NCBI RefSeq assembly: GCF_014647155.1 | Contig: NZ_BMOQ01000005.1 | Coordinates: 248,001-312,000 of the forward strand | From: Halarchaeum nitratireducens | GTDB lineage: Archaea > Halobacteriota > Halobacteria > Halobacteriales > Halobacteriaceae | DNA length: 64,000 bases | Direction of reading: 5' to 3' | Shown: one piece after another, positions 33,546 through 44,128 of the stretch | Position numbering within the stretch: the first letter of the stretch is position 1 | Layout: each line of letters starts with the position of its first letter | The notes under the pieces: generated by a model | Databases searched by the model: none | Seen by the model: only the letters and a program-made list of their open reading frames with translations | Told to the model about the DNA's origin: nothing | Translations under genes and position numbers: made by a program

Positions 33546-34562
33546 ATGGTGACGAACCGGCAGTTCGTACTCGCGCGTCGCCCCGAGGGGAAACCGACCG
33601 ACGACGACTTCGAACTCGTCGAGGCGGACGTCCCCGACCCCGGCCCGCGTGCGGTGCTCGTTCGTACCCGCTATCTCAGCGTCGACCCCTACATGCGCGG
33701 TCGGATGCGCGCGGGCGAGTCGTACGCCGACCCCTGGGCCGTCGGCGACGTGCTTCAGGGTGCCGTCGTCGGCGAGGTCGTCGAGTCGAACCACCCCGAT
33801 TTCGCGGCGGGCGACACCGTCACCGGGAACCTCCAGTGGGCGGACTACGCCGTCGCCGACGGCGACGACCTCGTCGGCGTCGATACGGGTGACGTCTCGG
33901 ACTCCGCGGCGCTCGGCGTCCTCGGGATGCCCGGCCGCACCGCGTACTTCGGCGTCACTGACGTGCTCGACCCCGACCCCGGCGACACCGTCGTCGTCTC
34001 CGCGGCCGCGGGGGCCGTCGGAAGCGTCGTCGGCCAGCTGGCGAAACTGAACGGCTGTCGCGTCGTCGGGATCGCCGGGAGCGACGGGAAGGTCGCGCAC
34101 CTCGAAGACGACCTCGGCTTCGACGCCGGGATCAACTACGCCGACGCGGACGTCGCCGACGCACTCGCCGAGGCCGTCCCGGACGGCGTCGACGGCTACT
34201 TCGACAACGTCGGCGGCCCGATCACGGACGCGGTCTTCGACCACCTGAACGTCCGCGCGTCCGTCGCCGTCTGCGGACAGATCGCCCTCTACAACGACGA
34301 GGGCGTCCCGACCGGCCCGCGGAAACTCCACACGCTCGTCGAGAAGCGCGCGAGCGTCGAAGGGTTCCTCGTCGGAGACTACGCCCCGCGGTTCGCCGAG
34401 GCGACCGAACGCCTCGTCGGGTGGGTGCAGAGCGGTGACGTCGCGTTCCGCGAGACCGTCGTGGACGGATTGGAGAACGCCCCCGACGCCTTCGTCGGCC
34501 TCTTCGAGGGCGAGAACGTCGGAAAGCAGGTGGTGCGGGTCGAGGCCGAGTCCGACGCGTAA
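33546..34562 (+). CDS. Medium-chain NADP-dependent oxidoreductase (zinc-free)
   Basis: A 338-residue MDR protein of the leukotriene-B4-12-hydroxydehydrogenase/curA type: NRQFVLARRPEGKPTDDDF, LSVDPYMRGRM, then the cofactor motif VVVSAAAGAVGSVVGQLAKL (AxxGxxG) and DGVDGYFDNVGGPITDAV. Zinc ligands are absent, as in this subgroup. It reduces activated double bonds of enals or enones with NADPH. No operon partner; the spacing to both neighbours is 70-135 bp. Confidence 0.9.
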   Translation: MVTNRQFVLARRPEGKPTDDDFELVEADVPDPGPRAVLVRTRYLSVDPYMRGRMRAGESYADPWAVGDVLQGAVVGEVVESNHPDFAAGDTVTGNLQWADYAVADGDDLVGVDTGDVSDSAALGVLGMPGRTAYFGVTDVLDPDPGDTVVVSAAAGAVGSVVGQLAKLNGCRVVGIAGSDGKVAHLEDDLGFDAGINYADADVADALAEAVPDGVDGYFDNVGGPITDAVFDHLNVRASVAVCGQIALYNDEGVPTGPRKLHTLVEKRASVEGFLVGDYAPRFAEATERLVGWVQSGDVAFRETVVDGLENAPDAFVGLFEGENVGKQVVRVEAESDA

Positions 34563-34696
34563 GCGTCGGGCACGCGAGAACGATAGATCTCTCCACGTTC
34601 GACGGCGCTACGAGCCGTCGAGCACGCAGGACCGTGTCCTGTGGAGTTCGGCGGATCGTACGCGTCGGTCCGGTCGTCCCCGTTTCGACCGCGCCG

Positions 34697-35659
34697 TTAC
34701 TCGAAGCCCATCGCTTCGATCTGCTCCTGGTAGCGATTGCGGATGGTGACCTCGGTCACCTGCGCGACATCGGCGACCTCGCGCTGGGTCTTCTTCTCGT
34801 TGCAGAGGAGGCTGGCGGCGTAGATCGCGGCGGCGGCGAAGCCGGTCGGGCTCTTCCCAGAGAGGAGGCCCTGCTCGGCGGAGATGTCGATGATCTCGTT
34901 GGCCTTGGCGATCGTCTCCTCGTTGAGTTCGAGCTCGCTGGCGAAGCGCGGCACGAACTGTTTGGGGTCGACGGGCTCCATCTCCAAGGAGAGCTCTTGG
35001 GCGACGTACCGATAGGTGCGCCCGATCTCCTTCTGGTCGACGCGGGATACCTCGGCCACCTCCTCAAGCGAGCGCGGGATGCCTTCCTTTCGACAGGCGG
35101 CGTAGAGACAGGACGTGGCGACGCCCTCGATGGAGCGCCCGCGGATGAGGTCCTCCTTGAGCGCGCGACGATAGATGACGGACGCGACCTCACGGACCGA
35201 GCGCGGGACGCCGAGCGCCGAGGCCATCCGGTCGATCTCGGAGAGCGCGAACTGGAGGTTTCGCTCGCCGGCGTCCTTCGTGCGGATGCGTTCTTGCCAC
35301 TTTCGCAGACGGTGCATCTGCGATCGCTTCTTCGAGGAGATCGAGCGACCGTAGGCGTCCTTGTCCTTCCAGTCGATCTGCGTCGTCAGCCCCTTGTCGT
35401 GCATCGTCTGGGTGGTCGGCGCGCCCACCCGACTCTTCTGCTGGCGCTCGGAGTGGTTGAACGCGCGCCACTCCGGCCCCCGATCGACGTTGTCCTCCTC
35501 TAGTACGAGGCCGCAGTCCTCACAGATGAGCTCACCCTGGTCCGCACTCACCGAGAGGTTGGAAGACTCGCACTCCGGACAGGTGCGCGTCTCCTCCTGC
35601 TCCCCGTCGGTCGTCTCCGCCTCGACGTCTCGCTCCTGCTGGCGGCTGCGGCGTGCCAT
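34697..35659 (-). CDS. tfb: Transcription initiation factor IIB
   Basis: A 320-residue TFB. The zinc ribbon holds CPEC and CEDC (about 23-26 and 46-49), followed by the B-finger/reader segment [16 protein letters not shown] and two cyclin folds (from about 125 and 220; for example [22 protein letters not shown] and [20 protein letters not shown]). It bridges TBP-bound promoter DNA and RNA polymerase. Haloarchaea carry several TFBs; which paralog this is cannot be told. Start at 35659 follows a TATA element. Confidence 0.95.
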   Translation of the reverse strand: MARRSRQQERDVEAETTDGEQEETRTCPECESSNLSVSADQGELICEDCGLVLEEDNVDRGPEWRAFNHSERQQKSRVGAPTTQTMHDKGLTTQIDWKDKDAYGRSISSKKRSQMHRLRKWQERIRTKDAGERNLQFALSEIDRMASALGVPRSVREVASVIYRRALKEDLIRGRSIEGVATSCLYAACRKEGIPRSLEEVAEVSRVDQKEIGRTYRYVAQELSLEMEPVDPKQFVPRFASELELNEETIAKANEIIDISAEQGLLSGKSPTGFAAAAIYAASLLCNEKKTQREVADVAQVTEVTIRNRYQEQIEAMGFE

Positions 35660-35680
35660 GTATGATGACCAATGACACCG

Positions 35681-35693
35681 ATAGATTTAAGCC
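35681..35693 (-). promoter_or_regulatory. TATA element of tfb
   Basis: On the minus strand this reads GGCTTAAATCTAT, with its centre about 28 bp upstream of the tfb ATG, so transcription would start at or beside the start codon. Confidence 0.55.
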
Positions 35694-35794
35694 CTTTGCC
35701 CAGTCGGATATAGGTCTCTTTCGGCACACAACGGTGGTACGGGGCGTCTCCGGTAGATATCTCCGCATCCGATCCGCCATCACGCGGGTGTGAG

Positions 35795-36232
35795 TCACTC
35801 CCGCGTGTCGTTCGCGCCGCCGGTCGTCGCCGCGCCCCCCGACTCCGTGACGACGATGTCCCCCACCATCCCGAGGTTGACGTGGGGCTCGCAGACGATG
35901 TGGTAGGTGCCCGGGACGGTGAACTCGTGGTCGTACGTGTGACCGCGCGAGCGGAGTTCGGGCTCGCCCGTCCAGTCGGCCCCGGCGGGCTTCTCCGTCG
36001 GCACGACGTTGTGGCCGTTGCTCCGCCAGACGAAACGGACGGTTGTCCCCGCGTCGATCACCAACGGCTCGTCGGTCCCCGGCCGAAAGGCGTAGTCGAC
36101 GAGCGCGCACCGGACGGTGTCGGGCGGGAGCGGCGTCGTCGATGTCGACGCCGTAGACGCATCGCTACCACAGCCGGCTAGTCCGGTCGTGGCGAGTGCA
36201 CCGACGCCGGACAGATACGTTCGTCGTCGCAC
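35795..36232 (-). CDS. Halocyanin-like blue copper lipoprotein
   Basis: A 145-residue exported protein starting at a GTG: MRRRTYLSGVGALATTGLAGCGSD carries a twin-arginine motif and a lipobox Cys, so it is probably folded inside and lipid-anchored outside. The cupredoxin domain has the type-1 copper ligands His in SNGHNVV, and Cys, His and Met in HIVCEPHVNLGMVGD. It should carry electrons to the terminal oxidase. Five bases of the usual start context are missing, but no ATG fits the signal better. The DsbA-like gene lies 70 bp upstream on the same strand. Confidence 0.87.
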   Translation of the reverse strand: MRRRTYLSGVGALATTGLAGCGSDASTASTSTTPLPPDTVRCALVDYAFRPGTDEPLVIDAGTTVRFVWRSNGHNVVPTEKPAGADWTGEPELRSRGHTYDHEFTVPGTYHIVCEPHVNLGMVGDIVVTESGGAATTGGANDTRE

Positions 36233-36302
36233 ACGCGCCCTAGCCCGCGCGCGAGAAAACGCGTGTCGGTCGGTGATCGCTCTCGGGTCTCGCGCCGGCC
36301 CG

Positions 36303-37010
36303 TCAGGCCGAGCGCGCGTCGTCGATCGCCGAGCTGATCGCGTCGTACCCCGGGTCGTCGGTCGCGGTGCCGTCGACGAACACCGTCGGCGTCCCCCGGA
36401 CGCCCATGTCGCGGCCGGCCTGCCGGTCGGCCTCCAGTACGGGATCGTACGCGCCGCCCTTCGCGGCCCGGACGACCGTCGTCGCGTCCGCACCGAGGTC
36501 GTCCGCGACCGTCCCGAGGTAGTCGTAGCCGGTCGCGCCCGCGCCGACGTACGCGTCCTGATGGGCGAAGAGCGTCGCCGCGTACTCGAAGAACGCCGCG
36601 TCGTCGAGGGCGTCCTGCACCGCGCGGGCCGCGTTCGCCGCCGCCCACGACCACTCTTCGTTCACCGGGAGCGGGAAGTCGTGGTGCTCGTAGCGGACCT
36701 CGCCGGGATCGACGTACGACTCGACGAGCCGCGGGACGACCTCGTTCGAGTAGGTCGCACAGTGCGGGCAGGCGTAATCCTCGAAGGCCTGGACGGTCAC
36801 GGCGGCGTCCGGGTCGCCCCGAACCGGCGTCGGGAGCGAGTCCACCGTCTCGACGTCCGGGTCGTCGGGGACGTCGACGTCGAGCAGGTCCCGCGTCGTG
36901 GTCGAGCCGCCCGACCCGGTCGACTCGCCGTCGCCGCTAGAGGTACAACCCGCGAGCAGTCCCGCGCCGAGTGCGCTCGCCGTCGCCAGCACGTCGCGTC
37001 GCGTTCGCAT
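36303..37010 (-). CDS. DsbA-like thioredoxin-fold lipoprotein
   Basis: A 235-residue exported protein: MRTRRDVLATASALGAGLLAGC is a twin-arginine signal with lipobox. After a Ser/Gly/Thr linker comes a DsbA fold with the active site YACPHCATY (CPHC) and the cis-Pro loop VRGTPTVFVDG. It probably makes or isomerises disulfides in exported proteins, perhaps in copper-protein maturation beside the halocyanin. An ATG at 37037 would add nine residues; 37010 puts the signal motif closer to the N-terminus. Confidence 0.88.
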   Translation of the reverse strand: MRTRRDVLATASALGAGLLAGCTSSGDGESTGSGGSTTTRDLLDVDVPDDPDVETVDSLPTPVRGDPDAAVTVQAFEDYACPHCATYSNEVVPRLVESYVDPGEVRYEHHDFPLPVNEEWSWAAANAARAVQDALDDAAFFEYAATLFAHQDAYVGAGATGYDYLGTVADDLGADATTVVRAAKGGAYDPVLEADRQAGRDMGVRGTPTVFVDGTATDDPGYDAISSAIDDARSA

Positions 37011-37106
37011 GTGTCGTCGAACGGGGGTGCGACGCATAGGCTCACCGCCTCGCGACGCCGTCCCGTGCGGACGTGAGACCGGCCCACGGGGCCGTTGAAA
37101 CGACGC

Positions 37107-37211
37107 TTTTATGCGTCGCATCCGCTTCCCTTCAGAGGAGACAGGCGTAGCCTGTTTCACTGACCCGTAGCAGCTCCCCTGACGGGGGCAGACACACTAC
37201 GGAGGTGAAAG
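37107..37211 (+). promoter_or_regulatory. Promoter and structured leader of the L1-L10-L12 operon
   Basis: A TATA-like cttttatgc at 37106-37114 predicts a start near 37137, leaving a leader of about 75 nt. In it, ACAGGC-GTA-GCCTGT (37141-37155) makes a perfect hairpin and GCTCCCC...GGGGGC (about 37172-37188) a second one. A strong Shine-Dalgarno GGAGGTG (37201-37207) is 4 nt before the ATG, unusual in this mostly leaderless window. By analogy with other archaea, L1 protein may bind this leader and repress translation. Confidence 0.65.
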
Positions 37212-37847
37212 ATGGCAGACAACATAGAAGAGGCAGTTGCGAACGCGATCGACGAGGCACCGCCGCGGAACTTCCGCGAGACGGTCGACCTCGCGATCAA
37301 CCTTCGTGACCTCGACCTCAACGACCCGTCGAACCGCGTCGACGAGAGCGTCGTGCTGCCGTCGGGCACCGGACAGGAGACGAACATCGTGGTATTCGCC
37401 GAAGGCGAGACGGCCGTTCGCGCCGAGGACGTCGCAGACGACGTCCTCGGTGGGGACGACCTCGAAGACCTCGGCGACGACGATGACGCTGCGAAGGACC
37501 TCGCCGATGAGACGGACTTCTTCATCGCCGAAGCCTCCCTCATGCAGGACATCGGTCGTTACCTCGGTACCGTCCTCGGTCCCCGCGGGAAGATGCCGAC
37601 CCCGCTCCAGCCCGACGACGACGTCGTCGAGACCGTCAATCGAATGAAAAACACCGTGCAGCTCCGCTCGCGCGACCGGCGCACCTTCCACACCCGCGTG
37701 GGTGCGGAGGACATGAGCGCGGAGGAGATCGCGTCGAACATCGACGTGATCGTCCGCCGACTGCACGCGAACCTCGAGAAGGGCCCGCTCAACGTCGACT
37801 CCATCTACGTGAAGACGACGATGGGCCCGTCCGTAGAGGTGGCCTAA
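37212..37847 (+). CDS. rpl1: Large-subunit ribosomal protein L1
   Basis: A 211-residue L1 protein (uL1), which forms the mobile stalk near the E site. Family sections seen are [40 protein letters not shown] and [20 protein letters not shown]. First gene of the operon with L10 and L12; its stop directly abuts the L10 ATG. L11, often upstream in archaea, is not adjacent here. Confidence 0.96.
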   Translation: MADNIEEAVANAIDEAPPRNFRETVDLAINLRDLDLNDPSNRVDESVVLPSGTGQETNIVVFAEGETAVRAEDVADDVLGGDDLEDLGDDDDAAKDLADETDFFIAEASLMQDIGRYLGTVLGPRGKMPTPLQPDDDVVETVNRMKNTVQLRSRDRRTFHTRVGAEDMSAEEIASNIDVIVRRLHANLEKGPLNVDSIYVKTTMGPSVEVA

Positions 37848-38894
37848 ATGTCCGCATCCGAGCGTACCACCGAGACGATCCCCGAGTGGAAGAAAGAGGA
37901 GGTCGAGGCACTCACCGAGTTCCTCCGCTCCTACGACTCCGTCGGCGTCGTCAACGTCGCGGGCATCCCCTCGCGCCAGCTCCAGGACATGCGCCGCGAG
38001 CTCCACGGGAGCGCCGAACTCCGGATGAGCCGGAACACGCTCCTCGCTCGCGCGCTCGACGAGGTCGACGACGGCCTCGAACAGCTTTCCGAGTTCCTCA
38101 CCGGCCAGGTCGGGCTCGTCGGGACGAACGACAACCCGTTCGGTCTCTACAAGGAGCTCGAGGCCTCGAAGACGCCCGCGCCGATCAACGCGGGCGAGGT
38201 CGCCCCGAATGACATCGTCATCCCCGAGGGTGACACCGGGATCGATCCGGGTCCGTTCGTCGGCGAACTCCAGCAGATCGGTGCCGACGCGCGCATCCAG
38301 GAGGGCTCCATTCAGGTGCTCTCCGACTCGGTCGTCACCGAGGAGGGCGAGGTCGTCTCGGACGACGTCGCCAACGTCCTCGGCGAGCTCGGTATCGAAC
38401 CCAAGGAGGTCGGTCTCGATCTCCGGAGCGTCTACAGCGAGGGCGTCCTCTTCGATCCCGAGGACCTCGCGATCGACGTCGAGGAGTACCGCGCGGACAT
38501 CCAGTCCGCCGTCGCCTCGGCGCGCAACCTCTCGATCAACGCCGAGTACCCGACCGCCGCCACCGTCCCGGCCATGCTGCAGACGGCCGCGGGCGAGGCG
38601 AAGAGCGTCGGTCTGGAGGCCGCGATCGAGAGCCCCGACCTGATGGACGACCTCGTCAGCACGGCCGACGCGCAGGTTCGCGCGCTCGCCGCCAACATCG
38701 ACGACGAGGACGCGCTCCCCGAGGAGCTCCGCGGCGTCGAAGCGCCCGCGGAGCCCGCGGCGGAGCCCGACGACGACGAATCGGACGCCGACGAGACCGA
38801 GACCGACGAAGCCGACTCCGACTCCGCGGAGCCCGACGACGAGGGCGACGAGGACGACGGCGCGGAAGGCCTCGGAAACATGTTCGGCGACTGA
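37848..38894 (+). CDS. rpl10: Large-subunit ribosomal protein L10 (P0)
   Basis: A 348-residue P0-type L10 (uL10). The N-terminal rRNA-binding domain (to about 105: [44 protein letters not shown]) is followed by the archaeal insert domain, L12-binding helices (about 215-280), and a very acidic tail ending GLGNMFGD, the same terminal motif as L12. It anchors L12 dimers to form the GTPase-activating stalk. The tail after about 295 is nearly all Asp, Glu, Ala and Ser. Confidence 0.95.
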   Translation: MSASERTTETIPEWKKEEVEALTEFLRSYDSVGVVNVAGIPSRQLQDMRRELHGSAELRMSRNTLLARALDEVDDGLEQLSEFLTGQVGLVGTNDNPFGLYKELEASKTPAPINAGEVAPNDIVIPEGDTGIDPGPFVGELQQIGADARIQEGSIQVLSDSVVTEEGEVVSDDVANVLGELGIEPKEVGLDLRSVYSEGVLFDPEDLAIDVEEYRADIQSAVASARNLSINAEYPTAATVPAMLQTAAGEAKSVGLEAAIESPDLMDDLVSTADAQVRALAANIDDEDALPEELRGVEAPAEPAAEPDDDESDADETETDEADSDSAEPDDEGDEDDGAEGLGNMFGD

Positions 38895-38924
38895 CTATAC
38901 CACACCCACAACACCCCTAGAACA

Positions 38925-39272
38925 ATGGAATACGTTTACGCTGCGCTCATCCTGAACGAATCGGGCGACGAGATCAACGAGGACAACGTCACGGCCGTTC
39001 TCGAGGCCGCCGGTGTCGATGTCGAGGAGTCCCGCGTCAAGGCCCTCGTCGCCGCGCTGGAGGACGTCGACATCGAGGAGGCCATCGAGTCCGCCGCGGC
39101 CGTCCCGGCCGCCGGCGCCTCCGGTGGTGCCGCGTCCGGCGGCTCCGCGGAGGAGTCCGAGGACACCGAAGAGGAGTCCGAGGACGAAGAGGCCGCCGAC
39201 GAGGCGGACGAAGGCGGCGACGAAGAGGACGAGGAGGCCTCCGGCGAGGGTCTCGGCGACCTCTTCGGCTAA
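38925..39272 (+). CDS. rpl12: Ribosomal protein L12 (P1-type stalk protein)
   Basis: A 115-residue archaeal P1: helical dimerisation domain [32 protein letters not shown] in sections, Ala/Gly-rich hinge ([16 protein letters not shown]) and a Glu/Asp tail ending GLGDLFG, which contacts elongation factors. It is the last gene of the operon, 30 bp after L10. Confidence 0.96.
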   Translation: MEYVYAALILNESGDEINEDNVTAVLEAAGVDVEESRVKALVAALEDVDIEEAIESAAAVPAAGASGGAASGGSAEESEDTEEESEDEEAADEADEGGDEEDEEASGEGLGDLFG

Positions 39273-39293
39273 CCGTCCGCGACTCGAATCACG

Positions 39294-39303
39294 TTCTTTC
39301 TTT
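39294..39303 (+). terminator. T-rich terminator after L12
   Basis: TTCTTTCTTT begins 21 bp after the L12 stop. T-rich tracts terminate archaeal RNA polymerase, so this probably ends the L1-L10-L12 transcript. The remaining gap to 39465 holds no convincing gene. Confidence 0.55.
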
Positions 39304-39465
39304 CGACGGCACGCCGCGTAGCGACGGCGTCGTGCAGTCCAATCGAGAGAGTACCCGGCGTCCAATCGATACCTCGACGGGACTGCGCGATACCTCGGCT
39401 CTACGGCCCCGAAGGTGCCAGCGGTGGCGCGCGTTCAAGTGCGAGGGCGCGCCCACTCCGGTCCG

Positions 39466-40713
39466 ATGTACGCGTTCGGCGTCCGCCTCGGTCTGGAAAC
39501 GCAGTCGACGGCGGCCGCGCTGGCCTGCGTCGCGGTCGGCATCGGCCTCGGGACGTGCTCGGGGCTGACGCCCGGCCTGCACGTGAACACGCTCGCCGTG
39601 TTGCTCGCGGCCGCGGCGCCTCTCGTACCGGGGCCGGCACGCGGCGTCGCGGTGGCGATACTCGTGGCCGGCGTCGTCCACTCGATCCTCGACGTCGTGC
39701 CGGCGCTCGCGCTCGGCGTGCCCGACGCCGCGATGGCGCCGTCGACGCTTCCGGGTCACCGCCTCGTCCTCGACGGTCGGGGACGCGAGGCGCTCCGGCT
39801 CTCGGCGCTCGGGAGTGGCGCGGCCGCCCTGCTCGCGTGCGTCCTCGGGTGGCCGATCACGCTCCTCGTTCGCCCGCTCGCGCCCGCCGTCCGGGCGCAC
39901 CTCCCCCTCCTCCTCGCCGCCGTCGTCGTCTTCCTCGTGTGCACCGAGCCGACGCGCCGCCGGCGGGTCGGGGCCGCGTTCGCGTTCGCGCTCACTGGGG
40001 CCTTCGGACTCGTCGCCCTCGGACTCCAGACGAACCCGCTGCTCGGTGACGGGGACCTCTTGATGCCGGCGTTCGCGGGGCTGTTCGGCCTGCCCGTGCT
40101 GCTCGCGGCGCTGCGGGGTCGCGGGCCGCCCGCGCAGACGGACGCCGCGATCCGTGCACCGAAACCGATCACGTCGCTCGCGGCGCTCGCGGGGGCCGTC
40201 GCCGGCGCCGCGGTGAGCTACGTCGCCGGCGTGTCGAGCGCCGTCGCGGCCGTCGTCGCGCTCGCTGTGCTCCCCGGACTCGACGAGGAGACCGGCGATC
40301 GGGCGTTCCTCGTCGCCACGAGCGGCGTCAATACTAGTAATACGATCTTCGCTCTCTTCGCGTTCGTCGCCCTCGGCGAGGCGCACACCGGCGTCGTCGT
40401 CGCGCTTGATCGGAGCGCGGCCCCGCTCGACCTTTCGCTCTATGTCGCCTGCCTCCTCCTCGCCGCCGCCGTAGGCGTCGTCCTCGTCGTCGCTATCGGG
40501 GAACGCTATCTCGCCGCCGTGGCGTCGCTCCCGACCGCGTGGGTCTGTGCGGGTGCGTGCGTCCTCGTCGCAGCACTGAGCGTCGTTCTCGCCGGCCCCA
40601 CCGGACTCGCGGTGCTCGCCGGCGCGACCGGTCTCGGGTTCGTCCCGCCGCACTTCGGCGCGCGTCGCGTCCACCTGATGGGCGTGCTCATCGTCCCGCT
40701 CCTCGTCGCTTAG
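39466..40713 (+). CDS. TctA-like (DUF112-type) polytopic membrane protein
   Basis: A 415-residue protein with 10-12 hydrophobic segments. It has the archaeal TctA-like signatures CSGLTPGLHVNTLAVLL (about 34-50) and LPGLDEETGDRAFLVATSGVNTSNTIFALFAF. Bacterial TctA is the large permease of a three-part tricarboxylate transporter; no small subunit or binding protein is nearby, so substrate and mechanism are unknown. Start 39466 excludes an Arg-rich upstream stretch. Its stop overlaps that of corA. Confidence 0.83.
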   Translation: MYAFGVRLGLETQSTAAALACVAVGIGLGTCSGLTPGLHVNTLAVLLAAAAPLVPGPARGVAVAILVAGVVHSILDVVPALALGVPDAAMAPSTLPGHRLVLDGRGREALRLSALGSGAAALLACVLGWPITLLVRPLAPAVRAHLPLLLAAVVVFLVCTEPTRRRRVGAAFAFALTGAFGLVALGLQTNPLLGDGDLLMPAFAGLFGLPVLLAALRGRGPPAQTDAAIRAPKPITSLAALAGAVAGAAVSYVAGVSSAVAAVVALAVLPGLDEETGDRAFLVATSGVNTSNTIFALFAFVALGEAHTGVVVALDRSAAPLDLSLYVACLLLAAAVGVVLVVAIGERYLAAVASLPTAWVCAGACVLVAALSVVLAGPTGLAVLAGATGLGFVPPHFGARRVHLMGVLIVPLLVA

Positions 40714-41690
40714 AGCCAGCTCTCGCGGCGGAAGTACCAGAGGAGGATCAGGGAGACGAGTCCCATCCCGATCATGACGGCGGGGTAGCCGTACGGCCAC
40801 GCGAGCTCGGGCATGTTCCACGGCGTGTCGGCGAAGTTCATCCCGAAGACGCCGACGACGAGCGTGAGCGGGAGGACGATCGTCGCCACGACGGTGAGCT
40901 TCTTCATCACCTCGTTCGTGCTCATCGAGAGCGTGTTGAGGTAGATGTCGCGCGCGCCGGCCGCGAGATCCCGGTACGTTTCGACGAGATCGACCTGCTG
41001 GACGAGGTGATCGTAGACGTCGCGGTAGTACTTCTCCGTCTCCGCGCGCACCTGTGGCGGGTCACCGCGGGAGAGCACGCCGATGGCGTCTCGGGTCGGC
41101 CACAGGAGCTTGCGGAGGGCGAGCAGTTCGCGGCGGGCGTCGTTGATCTCCGTCAGGACGTCGGCCTCCGTCTCGTCGAGCACGGTGTCCTCGACGTATT
41201 CGAGGCGGTCCTCGACGTCGTCGAGCGCCCCGAAGTAGTCGTCGACGACGGCGTCGACGATCCGATAGGCGGTGAAGTCCGGGCCGCGCTGAAGGACGCG
41301 GTCGTCCTCGGTGCGGACGAACCGCCACGTCCGTTCGACGGCCGCGCAGTCGTCGGTCGCGTACGTGACGAGCCAGTCCTCGCCGAGGAAGAGTCCGATG
41401 GGGTTCGTGAGGAGCTCGCCGCGAAACGAGGTGTCGCCGCTGGCGAGGCGGGCGGCCTTCACGAGGACGAACGTGTGGTCGTCGAACTCCTCGACCTTCG
41501 GTCGAATGTCCTTCTGGACGTCCTCGACGGTGAGCGGATGGAGGCCGTAGACGGACGCGACGTGTTCGAGTTCGTCCGGCGTCGGGTCGAACAACCGCAC
41601 CCACGTCGTCCCGGCGGCCGCCTTCGCGGCGTCGATGTCGTCGTAGGTCGTCACCCCGCCGGCGGCGTAGACGACGGCCTCGACGGTCAT
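40710..41690 (-). CDS. corA: CorA-type Mg2+/Co2+ channel
   Basis: A 326-residue protein: cytosolic N-domain (to about 240), a long stalk helix ending in the pore helix, and the family signature GMNF in VFGVFGMNFADTP between the last two helices. The C-terminus YFRRESWL is basic as expected. It forms pentameric magnesium channels. The ATG overlaps the stop of the small membrane gene upstream by four bases, so the two are co-translated. Confidence 0.94.
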   Translation of the reverse strand: MTVEAVVYAAGGVTTYDDIDAAKAAAGTTWVRLFDPTPDELEHVASVYGLHPLTVEDVQKDIRPKVEEFDDHTFVLVKAARLASGDTSFRGELLTNPIGLFLGEDWLVTYATDDCAAVERTWRFVRTEDDRVLQRGPDFTAYRIVDAVVDDYFGALDDVEDRLEYVEDTVLDETEADVLTEINDARRELLALRKLLWPTRDAIGVLSRGDPPQVRAETEKYYRDVYDHLVQQVDLVETYRDLAAGARDIYLNTLSMSTNEVMKKLTVVATIVLPLTLVVGVFGMNFADTPWNMPELAWPYGYPAVMIGMGLVSLILLWYFRRESWL

Positions 41691-41857
41691 TCACCGCCCC
41701 CGACGAGACGCCCCTCGCTGATCGCACAGAGCGTGATCCCGACCATGACCGCCGTGATGGTGAACGCGCGGCCGGGGTAGGCGTAGAGGACGCCCGCGAC
41801 GTATCCGAGGGCGCCGAGCGCGCTGAGGGCGAGGCCGACCCCGGCGATCCGATCCAT
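41687..41857 (-). CDS. Small two-helix membrane protein linked to corA
   Basis: A 56-residue protein, MDRIAGVGLALSALGALGYVAG, then AYPGRAFTITAVMVGITLCAIS and a polar end. Two membrane helices are predicted. The four-base overlap with corA indicates coupled translation and suggests a functional link with the channel. A longer in-frame start about 27 bases upstream exists but is less likely. It is not recognised as a named family. Confidence 0.65.
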   Translation of the reverse strand: MDRIAGVGLALSALGALGYVAGVLYAYPGRAFTITAVMVGITLCAISEGRLVGGGE

Positions 41858-41903
41858 ACCGCGTGGGTCGACCGGGCCGAGCAAAAGCGTTGTCGTCGCC
41901 TCG

Positions 41904-42554
41904 CTACTCGCTCTCGGTCGCGTGTTCGACGGCGTCGAGGAGCGTCCGGACGTGCTCGGATTCGCTGTCGTCGAGACGCTGTGGATAGACGGCGATCGCG
42001 AGGACGTAGTCGTCGCCGTGCTGGACGCGCGTCACGTGGACGTAGACGTCGACGGACCCCCCGCCGACGAGCTGGGCGTCGGCGCTGAATTTCCCGACGG
42101 TGGTGTTCTGCCCGAGCATCGTCGTCGAGTAGTTCCCGACGGGCTGTACGTTCTCGATGCTCTCGTAGCGCGACTGGAGCATCATCACGAGCTGCTCGCG
42201 TGGGTAGTCGCCGATCGGGTTGAACGATTGGCCGAGGACGTTCACCTGCGGGGTGGCGACGGTACTGAACACCGCGGCGCGCTGCGAGCCCAGCGGCCCG
42301 AGGTCTATCGACCGGTCGTACTGCGCGATCCAGTTCGTCACTTTCACCGTCTTCGACTGGTCGGCCGCGCTGACGTTCCGCGTGATGACGGACTCGTTCA
42401 CCGACTGCTCCTCGTAACCGGTCTGGGAGAGGGCCTGCTCGCTCACCGTGGCCTTATCGGCGCCGAACGTGACCGGTCCCCCGGTGAGCGCCGAACAGCC
42501 GGCGAAGGCGACGAGCAACACCACTCCCGCGACCGCGACGATACGTTCTCGCAT
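41904..42554 (-). CDS. Lipoprotein, DUF6517-like
   Basis: A 216-residue exported protein. The signal peptide MRERIVAVAGVVLLVAFAGCSAL includes a lipobox Cys at about 20. The external domain has repeated sequons and FGADKATVSEQALSQTGYEEQSV, NWIAQYDRSIDLGPLG, and VATPQVNVLGQSFNPIGDYP, which fit, from memory, the haloarchaeal DUF6517. No transmembrane helix follows. The function is unknown. Confidence 0.78.
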   Translation of the reverse strand: MRERIVAVAGVVLLVAFAGCSALTGGPVTFGADKATVSEQALSQTGYEEQSVNESVITRNVSAADQSKTVKVTNWIAQYDRSIDLGPLGSQRAAVFSTVATPQVNVLGQSFNPIGDYPREQLVMMLQSRYESIENVQPVGNYSTTMLGQNTTVGKFSADAQLVGGGSVDVYVHVTRVQHGDDYVLAIAVYPQRLDDSESEHVRTLLDAVEHATESE

Positions 42555-42599
42555 GTCCGAACCCGCCTACACGCCATCCGGGAAAAAGGATATCGGCCG

Positions 42600-44078
<1,479 letters not shown>

Positions 44079-44128
44079 GGTCGCCGGATAGGGCGACCCC
44101 GGTGGTTAAACCATCGCTCTCGCTGCCG

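Noticed and set aside
35795-36660. A single long minus frame joining the halocyanin to sequence upstream
   Set aside because: The upstream part is antisense-type sequence within the DsbA-like gene in another frame; the twin-arginine signal at 36232 marks the real start.
39289-40821. A 510-codon minus frame antisense to the TctA-like permease
   Set aside because: Polar and Arg/Glu-rich with no recognisable domain; the plus strand has regular membrane segments and TctA-like signatures.
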